DNA of 64,000 bases. Origin: Anaeramoeba flamelloides (Eukaryota > Metamonada > Anaeramoebidae). The stretch lies in the NCBI GenBank assembly GCA_027625915.1, contig JANTQA010000051.1:7300254-7364253 (forward strand), read 5' to 3'. The notes under the pieces are model-generated. The model saw only the letters and a program-made list of their open reading frames with translations, searched no databases and was not told the origin of the DNA. Below, piece after piece: positions 23,634-35,705 of this stretch; positions within the stretch are counted from its first letter, which is position 1; every line of letters begins with the position of its first letter. A program made the position numbers and the translations under genes.

Positions 23634-25881
23634 TAGGTTTGTGGGTTAAGTTTTGTGGTTTTTTGGATTTGTGGTTTCGAAACTTTTTGGTTGGTGTGTC
23701 TTCTGTTCTTAAAAAGGTTACAGCCAAATTCAAAAATAAATGAAAAAATAAAAAAAATAAAAAAATAAAAAAATGTGAAAAATTTCCAAAAGGTTTAATT
23801 TTGTGGACGGTTTACGAATATTGGTTTTTAGAAATTCATCGAATTTGGTATTTGGGTAATTGTTCTTTGAACTTTGTTCTTTAATAAAGATGATCATTTA
23901 AATATTTTTACTTTATAAAAAATATATTTTTACAAGTTGTTCCTGTACGATTAACGTTGAACATAGTCCAAATATTTGACTTGTGTTTATTCAGTTTTAC
24001 AACAATACTATTCCAAAAAAGTTAAAAATCTCTTTTTGGATATGAGATCTTTTCGTTTTATCTCCAAGAAAACTTTTTACAACTAAACGGCTATAAAAAG
24101 AACTTTTTAATTGCTCAATTTCAAAAAAAAAGAGTTTATTTCTAAAATACATTTTGGAGATTTTTTTCTTTTAGTTCAGAGATTATTTTTTGTTCTTTTA
24201 AGGTTTCAGTTATGGAATGGGAAAAAAAGATAATATTTTATATGTGATTTTCTCTTTTAGTTTGGGTCTAAGTTGTTTGGGCTGTGACTTTATTTGACTT
24301 TTATTGGGGTTGTTCAAAAAAGTATTTTGTGAAAAATTGGTTTACTGGATTTAGAAATGAAATTGTCTTCGATTGATAAAGTTTGAATAAAAAATTAGGA
24401 ATTGTTGATTTTTTTTTTTTAAGATTATTGTTAAGGTTTACTTTTATTTCAAATTGTTGTTACACTTTTCATATGATATGTTTCATATATTCAGTGATCA
24501 TCAAAATGGACTAGAATCTTGATCTTTTTCGTTCAAGACCCAGAAATAGGATTATGGGTTAACACCCTGAAAAATCAAAAAAATATGTTCTTTTTTAGAA
24601 AAAGTTTAACAATGTATTACTAAAATCAAAAAAACAACAAAATAACCCCATAGGATCTCATTGACAAAAGATTTTTTTTTAAAAAAAAAAAATTGAAATG
24701 ATTCAAAATATTAACCTTTCAAATCTTCAAAAAATTCTGTAAATTTAAAAAGTACAATTAACAAAAAAAAAATACAAAGAAATCTCATAATCAACAAATA
24801 CAAATTAATTAAAAAAAATATTCTTATTTTTTCTTTTTTTAATTTCTCAAAAAACACCTATCTTCATATTAAAACAATTTTTGTAGTATCATTACACACA
24901 AAATAATCCAATTGAATCCAATTTGTGGTTATTTTAGATCCCCCCCCCAATTTTTAGTAAAGTAAGTATTTTTTTTTTATTATTTTCAGTAAAAAGGAAT
25001 CATTAGAAAAATGTGAAAAAAAAAGAAAAAAAAATTTTTTTTGAGATCTCAAAATAAAACCAGAAGGAACTATACTTATGAACGGGCATAATTATTTTCA
25101 AAATTATTATTTAAAAACTATTTCAAATTGAGAATTGAGACTAGATCTGTATGTTTTTTTTCGAAAAATGGTTCTAGTTTTTTAGTTTGGATTAGGAGAA
25201 ATAAATCATACTCCCACATGCTAATTCGGTTTTTAATCAGTCTACAGTCAGTTTTACTTTTAAGAAACAAATTTTGAATGGAATTTAAGGTACAATAAAA
25301 ATCTCAAATTAAGGCACACAGTTTTGATTCTAGTAAAATTATTGGTTTAAAAAAAAAATTCAAAGTTTTGTGCCCTAATTTAAGATTTTTTGTGCCTTAA
25401 ATTCTGTTGAAATTGTATGTCTTAAAAGTGGAACTGTTGTATTTTACCCATAAAAAATACAAAAATATCTTAATGAGGTTTCAAAATTTATTTTTTAACC
25501 TTAATTTAGGCTGTTAAGTATAAAAATCAATTAAACCACACAAGAAAAATCAGAAAATATCATTAAAATATTAATCAAAAGAGCTTTGAAAAAATAAACA
25601 AATCGTTTTTCAATCATATCACCACTTAATTAAAATGTTACTCCTCATTTAAACAAGCCACTTTTTGGGAGCTAGCAAGTATTAGCCTGTATATTAATTA
25701 GGATGGAAAATCTAGTCTGAAAAAGATTGAGTACAAACCACCTTAAATCAAAAATTCTATTAACCAATAATGGAATGACAAATGGTTTTTCAAAGAAACT
25801 GACAACAAGAGATATTGTATTAAAAACAATTCTGAAAAGAAATTAATTTCTTTCATTTTTTTACATATTTTATCTTTCTTG
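23634..25881. other. intergenic region between divergent genes
   Basis: Shared 5' flank of the CK1-family kinase gene (-) and the FHA/AAA ATPase gene (+). AT-rich without clear promoter motifs. It holds a family B element at 25,243-25,441 and otherwise nothing I recognise. Confidence 0.6.
25243..25441. mobile_element. family B inverted-repeat element (Tc1-like MITE), copy 1
   Basis: About 199 bp, nearly a complete palindrome. It starts TACAGTCAGTTTTACTTTTA and ends CTTAAAAGTGGAACTGTTGTA in part. Inner arms AAAATCTCAAATTAAGGCAC and its near-complement fold back on each other. The TA-CAGT start is the classic Tc1/mariner end. Confidence 0.8.
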
Positions 25882-28800
25882 ATGGATCCAAACCAAAGAA
25901 AACGAAAACAACAAAGCAATGCTTCACAAAAAAAACAAAAAAAAAAACGAATGAACGAGGAAGAGGGCAATACGCAAACAAAAAACTTTCAACAAAAGGA
26001 GGTTAATAGTCAAAACTTAGTTTCAAAGGATTCACAGAGGAAGCGTCTCCAAAAAACAAAAAAAAAATCCAAAAGAATAGTCTTTCCTTTGCCACCAAAT
26101 GAAAAATCTCTCGATCAAAAATTAAAAAAGCCCCTCAGTCCACAAAAGCAAAAATTACTCAACAACAAACAATTAAACTCTTATCAACAACAAAACCAAA
26201 ACCAAAACCAAAACAACAAACAAAACCAAAAACAAAAAACACAACAAACAACAACCAACCAAAACAAAACTGCAATCTACAACCAAAAATTGGCAAGATC
26301 AGTGAACGCCCCGTCACGCTTTTGGGGATACATCTTCCATCAAGTAGGATTTCGAGGCAAGTTGGGTCTCGAGGTGAACCCGTTTTCAATTGGCAATGCG
26401 TCAAAATGCCACCTTCAACTCAAAGACACAGACGTCTCTGGGCTCTTGGCCCGGTTAGTGAACGAGCCCAACAAAGGGAAATTTCTCGAAGTTCATGGTG
26501 ACAAAGGGCAAGTCATTTTAAATGGAAAGACAATCCAAAAGGGACACAAGATGGAAACCAAATCGGGTGATCATATCATTATTGGTGGAAACCATAAAAT
26601 TGAAATCATTTTCATTACCGCAAATTTTTTCCAATTGTTGGTATCAAAAAAGCCTTTACGTGCTTCTTCTTCGTCATCAACAATTAATCACTCTGGGTTG
26701 AGTGGTAGTTCGAATTTAAATGTGAACCCAGATCTTAAACAGAAATCCATTTTCCAAAATAACAATATTTTTAATAATAATAATTATCAACAAGTGAATA
26801 ATCGAAAACAAATGAATAATTTAAAAATGAAACAAGCCAGCACCGAAGAGTATTTTAAAAAATTAATTTCCAATGAGATTCAAAATTTTCAAAATCTCAA
26901 AAATATTCCAAATTTAAATAAATTTGAGTATCCGATCGACGAAACTTTACTCAACCATTTACTTGTTACACTTCAAGTCCATTTCACAAAAGAAATAAAA
27001 AAAAATCTTAATCTCAAAAAATTACCTCAGAACATTTCAAATAAAATCTTATTAACGCACCCTGATGGTGCTAATTTATTTCAAAAAAAATTATGTTTAC
27101 TATTAGCCAAATATTTTAAATCTCAATTTTTAATTTTTGAGCCAAAAAGAATCTTAGAAAAATTTTATTTGCAATATCAGGATCAAAAACAAAAAAAAAA
27201 AGAAAAAAGTCTTAATATGGATAATAAAGCGAATCAAAGTATGAATGAAAATAAAAGCGCACATAATTATATTAACAAAAATTTACATTTTTCCAACCAA
27301 CCAATTCATAAAATTAACAAAATATTAAATAATGAGCTCAAATCTAATAAAGCAAATGAAAAAAAAAAAAAAAAAAGTATTTTTGAATTGAATAAAAATA
27401 AAAATTTTTCCATAGGCTCTCGAATTAGGTTTATTGGCCCGAATTTTGAAAAGATGGATCAATTTTCAATTATTTCAAGGGTCAAACAAAAAACTGGGCC
27501 AAAGGCTGGGGAAATAGGAACAATCAAGGTTATTTTTAATCAAAATCATAATTCTTCCTTTGTTGGTGTTGAGTTCGATAACGAAATCCAGCAAGGTGGC
27601 AATGATTTGGGGAAAATGTCAAAGCCAAAGCATGGCTTTTTTGTCAAAAGGGAAGAAATTAAATTGTTAACCGATGATACAATAGATTACTATTCTTTAT
27701 TAATGACTAGTTTTATCCAATATATGATTTCGAGAAATTCCAATTTTGATCAAAGCCCGTTTATAATTTTCTTCCCGAATATTGAAAAAACAATTTTTCA
27801 CTCTTTGGGTGTATATTATCATTTTACAAATAATTTAATCCATCTTTCAAAAGAAATTAATTCTACTATAATAATAGCTGGATATACACACAATCATGAT
27901 CATAATTTGAATAATTATGGTGATGATAATAATAATATTAATAATCATCAAATATTTAAAAATTCAAATAGTAATAATTTGATTAATAACCAATCACATT
28001 TAAAGCCTCAACAGAATTGGCAATATCATCACAGCAACCATTTAAGAAATCAGAATAAATCACCACACCAGCAACAACAGCTATTTTTAAATCAAAATAG
28101 CAACGATGGTATTACAAATGAAAGAGATTCCATTTCATCCCAAACTATTTTTTCTTTATTAAACAAGTTATTTCCTAATAAAATTAAAATCAAAACACCA
28201 ATTCATTCAATGCATTTAGAAAAATGGAGAGAAAAAATTAGACATGATAATAAAATGATAATTATTGAAAAAAATATACAATTATTAAATTCATTACTTG
28301 AAGAATTTAAAGTGTCAATTCAAAACATCGACCAAAACTTGTTTTCAACTCAAATATATTCCTTATCAACAATGAAAAACATTTTCCAAACCGCCTTTCT
28401 TTTTTGTATGAGACAATTAAAACTCGATAATAATAATAATAAAATGGACTTGTTTAATGGGAAAGAAAAAAATTCAATCATTATTTCAGAAGAATCTTTA
28501 TTATATGCAATAAATTTGCAAAAGCAAATTTCACAAAAAAATGATTTTTTGGAATACAAAATAAATGTTCAAACAGATAATGAATATGAAGAAAGATTAA
28601 TTAATGAAGTTATACCCCCAAACAGAATCAATATTAAATTTTCTGATATTGGTAATTTAAAACAAGTGAAAAGGGTATTATTTGAATACGTTATATTGCC
28701 TTTAAAAAGACCTGAATTATTTCAAAGAGGTAATCTAATAAAACCTTGCAAAGGAATTTTGTTATTTGGCCCACCAGGTTTGTGTTTTTTTTATTTTTTA

Positions 28801-31800
28801 TTTTTTATTGTTTTTTATTTGTATTTTTATAATTCTTGAATTTTAATTATGTTTTTTTTTCTTCTTCTTTTTAATTCTTTAAATTTTTTTAACAAAAATA
28901 AGGGATTAAACATAAAAAAAAAAAAAAATATTTTGAAAAAATATTTTATCAATTTATTTTGTAAAAAGTAGTGAACAAAAACTATTTTTTAAAAAAATCA
29001 TAATAATCTCAATCCCAAAAAAAAATGATAATTTTGAAGGAAAAAATTTATTTTTAACAAGAAAATCTCCTAATATGTATATATCTCTTTCGGGACGGGA
29101 AAACACGATCCAAAGTAACACTAAATCTGTAATTATTTAACCCATGGTACCTCTTTAATGGTATCCTAACATCCCCTTTCTTAATAGGTGATGAGTACAA
29201 AAGTTTTTTGATCTTGAATTTTTTTTTGAAATGAATAGTAAATTTTGCTTGATTATTTCATGTATTTTATTATTTAGTTGTGTTTTTTGAAACTTTGTTT
29301 TTCTCTCAACAAAAGATTTTATTTTTTAAAAAAGAGCTTTTTATTTTTTTTTTTTTTTATTTTGAAGGGAGGAAACTAGTTTCCTCTTACAGCCCTGATT
29401 TCTAAATTTTTGTTTAGAAATTTTAATAAAGAGTCATAATTTTCTTTATCATTAAACAATGATAAAATAAATAATGAGTCTTTATTTCGAATAATATCAA
29501 GAATATTATTCTTTAATTGCTTATTATTTTTATTTATTTGAATTAATTAATTAATCCAAATTTTTCGATTTTTTCCATAGAATGGGCAGTCCCATAGAAA
29601 ATGATCGATATCTTCTATTATTTCCTGATTTAAATGTTTTTTACATAAGTTGCAGAATTTTGTTTTTAATTTATTTTTATCATAAACATAAGAATATCTG
29701 TTTAGATAATTTGTGAAATTTCTTAATTTTAAAATGGAAGTTGAACCTTCCCATTTTAAATATTTTTGTTGTTTGTTGATATTGTTATTGTATTTAATAA
29801 TTTTTAAATATTCCTGACCTTTCCACCCAGAGCTATTTATAATTAACTTTTGTCTAAAATCATTTAGGTCTACATTTAGTAATTTTAAGTTTTCAATTTC
29901 CCAATTGATATTTTCATCTTTTTCTTGGAAAATTTTAATTTTTTGTGAAATGTGATCAAACCCAAGTATTTCTAATTTTTTTTTGAGTTTATATCTTCTT
30001 TTGTAGATTGATATTCTGGCTTGGTCAAGTTTAGCTTCAGTTTTATAAATTATTCTTGGAGAGTGTGGATTTATTTTTAAAAATTTTGTTACTTTTTTAT
30101 TTATCCAAACATCAATTGAGTCAAAATCTTTTTGGTTTAAATTAAAAATTACAAGTCCATAAAATAGTTGACTAATACACATTGATTTAAACATTTGTAA
30201 TTTTACTCCATTGGCGAGTTTTTGTTGGCTAAAAATTTTTTTAATTTTTTTAAAACTATCTTTTACCTTTTCAAAGTTTTTTTTCAAATGTTTTTCTTTT
30301 TCAAGCCAAATTCCTAAATATTTTATTTTTGATAGAGTTTTTGACTTTAGTGTTTTCTCAGTATTTGGATTCATTCCAAATTCTTGAATAATTTTAAAGA
30401 TTATAATTAATTTTTTGTCAATTTCTGAAATTGGTCCTTCCATTATTAAAATCAAATCATCTGCAAACATTTGAACATGTTTTGCAAGGTGTTTAATTTT
30501 TTCAATTAAAAAATGACTGATAAATCCAAATAGTAAAGGAGAAAGAGGATCTAAAAAAGTGCTTTTTAAAAAAGTTAAAAAAAGTCAATTTTTAAAAAAT
30601 ATGGAAAATTCATTTTAAAAAGTTTCTAGTGATGTACTATATGGAATAAAAAAACAATGATTCATTAGTACAGTGCTACCCATCGTTTTTTATTTTTTAG
30701 GATCAAAAACAACATAAATTCATAAAATTAGTTGTCCAATTTTCAACTTGTTTTCTCATCTTGCCAGATAAAAAAAAAAAACTTTTTAAAATCTGTTTAA
30801 AGCTATAAAACATGATTTACAAACGAAAAAAGATGAGATCAGATTATTTACAATAACAAAAGTTTTTTCTTTTATTTTTTTTAAGGAAATGCTTTAACGA
30901 ATAAAAAAATATTTTCCAATATTCAAGTATAATATACCACTCGTGGTATAGCCCTTATTTAGCATGTTTGTTTTGTAAAAAAATCTTTCTATAAGTTCAT
31001 ATTTTTTAGAAAAATTTTTAATTATTAAATGAAAAGGAAAAAAGGTCATACAAGCAATAAAATTGAAGAACACCATTGTGTACTTTATAACAAACCTGTT
31101 CTTCAAAAAATTGCCTTCAATGTTCAATTTACTTTAAAAGATAAATTACCTTCATAAAAAATGCTTTGAAAGATTCCATCAAGAGATCTAAAAGTAAATG
31201 GCTTTCGATAGAATTGAACTCCAAACCTCCCCTATTCATCAAATTTTAATTTTTTACCTAATAGTTCGAATAATTTTTAATTTTTATTTTTTTGTTTTGT
31301 AGGGATCTCTTTTTGTACAAATACTCAGTATTAGCCCAAAAAATAAAATACTAAAATATCTCCATTTTGGAAAATACATAAAATTTTTTAAATGGAATTA
31401 TCAAAATTTTATCCTTTTTTTTTTTTTTTAATTTTTTTACCCTTTTGAAAAAGTTACAGTGACCAATAAAGAGTATGCAACGATCGATCAGAAAATGATT
31501 TGAATTTATGTTAGTAACTATTGTTTTTCAAGTTTAAAATGTCTTATGATCATAATTTTTTTCCAACCTAAAGATCTGTACATACTCCCCTCCTCTTTTC
31601 CCGAAAGAGATATATTAGAATTGTTTTTGAAGATCTATACATTTTTTTCACCTTGCCTAACTTTTATTAAAAATGATTTTTTTTTTTTTTTTATAACAAA
31701 ACCATACCGTGATAAAATAATAATAATATATTCACCATAGGCACTGGTAAGACAATGCTAGCCAAGGCAATAGCGACTGAAAGTGGTGCACATTTTTTAA

Positions 31801-32666
31801 ATATTTCAATGTCTACGATTAGTTCCAAATGGTTTGGCGAAGGTGAAAAAATTGCCAAGGCTGTTTTTACCTTAGCAAGTAAATTGTCCCCAACAATTAT
31901 TTTTATTGATGAGGTGGATAGTTTATTGAATAGAAGAGGGAAATCGGGAGAACACGAGACGTCGAGAAAAATAAAAAACACATTTATGGAGCAATGGGAT
32001 GGTTTAACACGGAGAGACAATGATAGAGTAATTGTATTGGCGGCAACTAATAGACCTCATGATTTAGATGAAGCTGTTTTAAGAAGATTTCCTCGAAGAA
32101 TGTTTGTGGATTTACCAAATTTAGAAGCAAGGGAAAAGATTTTAAAAATTATATTAAAAGATGAAGAACTACAAGATAATTTTGATTTCCATTATTTGGC
32201 TGCAATCACGGACGGTTATTCTGGCTCCGATTTGAAAAATTTGGCAATTACAGCTGGCTATTTTCCAATTCGTGAATTATTGGAAAGGGAAAGAGAAAAG
32301 GAAAAGGAAAAGGAAAAGGGGAGGGAAGGGGAGGGGAAAGATCTTGAAATGGATCTTAAGAATAAATATCAAAATAATAAGCATGGTGGTGACGAAGGCA
32401 ACGATGATGATAAATCAAGAGAAATTGAAAACGAGAATAAAGAATTATCATTTCTTCAACAGACAAAAGAAAAAACATTTAAAAATTCTCAAAAAAATCC
32501 TATCAATTTAAGGAAATTAACATTAAACGATTTTGTAAAAGCTAAAAAAAAAGTAAAAATCTCAGTTTCTCAAGATTCTTTTTCTTTAAAAGAATTGACC
32601 GACTGGAATAGATTATATGGTGAAGGCGGGCAAGTAGAGCCCCAATATTCTTTCTATTATAATTGA
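25882..32666 (+). CDS. FHA-domain AAA ATPase of the plant-like type, two exons
   Basis: Exon 1 is 25,882-28,777 and exon 2 is 31,741-32,666; together they give 1,273 residues. The intron splits the Walker A glycine: GPPG ends exon 1 and TGKT begins exon 2 (phase 1). After a Lys/Gln/Asn-rich N-terminus, an FHA-like domain lies at about residues 145-248 (FSIGNASKCHLQLKD, then VHGDKGQVILNGKTIQKG). A CAP-Gly-like segment with GNDLGKMSKPKHGFF lies at about 539-595. The AAA domain starts near 916, with Walker A at 963-970, Walker B IIFIDEVDSL, sensor LAATNRP and RRFPRR arginine fingers. The C-terminus WNRLYGEGG is as in Arabidopsis FHA-AAA proteins, with the same domain order. A charged insertion interrupts the small AAA subdomain. 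It is an active-looking AAA of the Msp1/spastin-katanin (meiotic) clade. Its substrate is unknown. Confidence 0.93.
28778..31740 (+). other. 3.0 kb intron interrupting the Walker A motif
   Basis: Donor GTTTGT, acceptor CATAG. It contains an antisense truncated LINE (29,340-30,560). Inverted copies of ATATCTCTTTCGGGA lie near both ends (about 29,079-29,099 and 31,597-31,616), so much of the intron may be one insertion. Confidence 0.88.
29340..30560 (-). mobile_element. 5'-truncated LINE (non-LTR retrotransposon), antisense in the AAA intron
   Basis: On the minus strand the reading frame from about 30,555 reads DPLSPLLFGFISHFLIEKI, then the RT catalytic motif FADDLILIM (codons from 30,467 down) and KIKYLGIWL, the thumb-side block typical of LINE reverse transcriptases. 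The C-terminal end has CNLCKKH...HFLWDCP, the CCHC cluster of LINE C-termini. One in-frame TAA follows KIWIN at 29,547-29,549; the same frame then runs on to a TAG at 29,375-29,377. A T-rich tract at 29,341-29,362 is the poly(A) tail seen from the other strand. The upstream RT blocks, endonuclease and ORF1 are missing. This is younger than the fossil at 6,394-7,560, as the frame is almost intact, but the copy cannot be autonomous. Confidence 0.88.
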
Positions 32667-33036
32667 TCATTGATTTATGTTCTACTTGGAAAATAATTTA
32701 TGAATAAATCAAAAATAAAAAGAATAATTCCATACTTTTTCTTTGTTTATTATTCTTTTGGTTTACTAAACTGATCAAATTATTGAAAAAAAAAAAAAAA
32801 AAAAACAGTTGGATTTAAACAAAAAATTCGATTTATATCAATACTAAAACCAAAATTTTGAATGGTTAAGATTACTAAAAAAAGTGTTATATGACCCTTA
32901 CCCTAAACTATTTGGATTATCTATCAATAGTCATTAATAAAAAAAATATTAAAAAAATCCATAAAATAACCAAATTTTCACTGATTTGGGATATTTTTCT
33001 ACTGTGAAATTATATACAATTGAAATTGTTAAAGAA

Positions 33037-33160
33037 GATTAAAATGAATATCCCATTCTGGGTGGGTTCGGCTTTGAGGAAACCAGGTAGTCTTGTACGC
33101 CTTATTAATGGGTCTTGAACAGATTAGTATGTATAGGTAGTGGGTTAATTTTTTTTTAAT
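33037..33160 (-). other. GC-richer patch with an open minus-strand frame, unidentified
   Basis: The minus strand is open over about 40 codons and reads KAYKTTWFPQSRTHPEWDI within it, a mixed composition unlike flanking DNA. It matches no family I know. It may be a gene relic or a transposon end. Confidence 0.25.
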
Positions 33161-34299
33161 CTGGCAAAATATTGAAAATAAAATTTTTGTATTTTTCAGG
33201 TGTGTGGCCTATTTTTGGGTTATTTTAAGGGTTTTTACTTTATTTTTGTTATTATTAAATACAAATCAATTTTATTGTTATATGGTTTTTTTTTTTTCAG
33301 GTTTTGTCAAAATTCCAAAAATGATGCTTTGTTTATTCATCAAGATGCAAGTTTTTCTTTGTACAATTTAAAATAAAAATTGTTTACCAAATACCAATTA
33401 AACACTCTTCATTTTTCAGAATTTACAATAAAGAGAAAAACTAATACATCAAAATGGATTTCGAATTAACAACTTATTTGTTAATTTGATTAGAAAAAAT
33501 TTGTGTTGAGTAGAATAATGTGATATTCCAATTTAAATTTATTATTTATTAATATTGGTTAAAAATAATTCGAATTTTATTTTTTTATTTTATCAATTAA
33601 ATGAATAAACTATTCACAATGTATTTTCCATTCCACCTAGTCAATTGTTAAACCTATTTTCATGGAACTTTTTTTCATGATTAGAAAAGGCTGAATTTTG
33701 ATCATTTTATTGATTGTTATGAAAATTGTTTTATAACAAATTTAATAAAATCATTATCAAAAAATTATTAATATCAATTATGATAAAATATCAGTGTGTG
33801 TATATTCTGTGAAATGATAGAGTTTAGAATGTAATTTTTTTGTATTTTTTTTTTTTTTTTTTTGATTAGTCTAAAAGAATATGAAAAAATAAAATTGAAA
33901 AAAAAAAAAGTTAGACAAAACTAGGACATTCATAAACCGTTCATCTTTATTTAATAAATTTTAATCATAATATAATCAAAATTACAAAACATTAAATTCA
34001 TGATGCTGTTGTATTTATTGTATATTGTTGTTAGTATACCCACTTTTTTAAAAGTCTCTAGTTGAGAAAAAAAGGTTTTTCTTCTGGTAAAAAATTACAA
34101 ATAAACGGGTGGATGAATTCTAGTTTGATTCAACTTTGGGATATTTACTTTGATAGATAATAACTAATAATTTTGAAAATGTTATACTTATCTAATAAAA
34201 CTGAAACTGAGAAAAAAAAAACAAATTCATTATGATAATTATTTATGTGCCATATGTTTTCTAGAAAACAAAAGAATATAGTAAAATCTAATTAATTTT

Positions 34300-34706
34300 A
34301 CTCTATTCTTTTAAATTCTGGAAAAAACCTTACGAATGCCCGTAAAGTTGGATATAGTGAATAGAGTACATTAGAGTGTTTAATTTTTCCAGAATTTAAA
34401 AGAATGGAGAAAAATAAAAGATTTTAGCAAATTCTTTTCAATTCAGGAAAAACTAGGACACTTTCTTTTTTTTTAATTTTAGTAATAATCATAAATTTAT
34501 AAAAATTTCTTTTCATTTCAAAAAGTAAAAACACCTAAGGGTGGGTTTCTTTAGGGTTTCTGTTTTATTTGTAAAGTGTTTAGGTTTTACTAACTTTTTG
34601 AAATAAATAGAAAAATTAAGAAAAACCTAACAATGATTTTCCAAAATTCAAAAGAATGGAGAAAAAATCAAAGATTTAACTCAATTCTTTCAAATTCTAC
34701 AAAAAC
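34300..34706. repeat. cluster of five alternating inverted motifs
   Basis: The motif TTCCAGAATTTAAAAGAATG occurs forward at about 34,388 and 34,637 and reversed at about 34,301, 34,431 and 34,681. Adjacent opposite copies could form hairpins. The cluster may be nested remains of a small foldback element. Confidence 0.55.
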
Positions 34707-35705
34707 TAACTGCAGTGTTTTTATATCTTGAAATAAACCTAAAATTAATTAAATTTTCAGTTTATTTAAAAAATTAAAAAAAACCTAATTGAAAAATCAA
34801 AAAAAAAATTTATTTACAATTTATTTCAATAAATAATACTTTAAAAGTTCAAATAATTGATTATCCAGTTGAAAGATATATATTAAATTTAAAACACTTT
34901 TGGGATATATTCTTATGACTTCTTAACTGTGAAAAAAAATTCTACTAATTTATTACTATTAAATTTCAAAAAAAATCTTAATGTAGAACCTGAAAAATTG
35001 GATTTTGCAATTTTAATTGGTAAATGTCTTGAAAAATAATTTTTGATCCAAGATCTTTTATTAACCAATAGGGTACATTAGAATTGAAGTTTTCAAAAAG
35101 TGAAAAATTAGCAACTGTTTAATTTTTTTTTTTAAAAATTTTTTTAATGATTGTGGTGGATTTTATTCAGTGACGATGGGTATTTTTGACCTAGATACTT
35201 AGATATTTTTTGAGTGCTACCCAAACCATAAGTTAATTAGATCCGAAATTTCGATGGACTATATTGGGGATACTTTTTGAAGAATTGTTACAAGCTTTTT
35301 TGGATTCGTGATCCTAAAAAAATAAGATAAAAAATTTAATTAGATCTAATTTGTTAATTATATTTTTAAAAGTCGGATCTTGTTTAAAAAGGAACAAAAA
35401 TGTTTTCAATGGTATCCAATAAAACAGATCAACAAACAGCATTCTGTCAATTTCAAAACCCTAATTAAAATACTTATTTATCATATTTTTCAAAATTGAT
35501 TTATTATGATGTTTCTTCAAATCTGTACTATTTTAGTCTTCATAGAGTAAAACACTTTAGTGGAGATACAATTTTTTTATTAAAAAAAAAGTAAAGGAGA
35601 TTGAACTTTTTAAAAAATCCCACTATTTTTTTCCTTTCTACAATCAGAATTCATTTTTTTGATTTTGAGTTTTATCCCAGAAATTTAAATTTTTTAAAAA
35701 ACAAA

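Larger units (their letters stand above)
32667..35705. other. intergenic region between the AAA ATPase and ORP genes
   Basis: AT-rich. A patch at about 33,037-33,160 is GC-richer than its surroundings. A set of alternating inverted motifs lies at 34,300-34,706. No gene is recognised. Confidence 0.55.

Noticed and set aside
31190-31262. tRNA-like sequence on the minus strand (GGAGTTCAATTC)
   Set aside because: T-stem and acceptor pairing fail. It could at most be a worn tRNA-derived relic.
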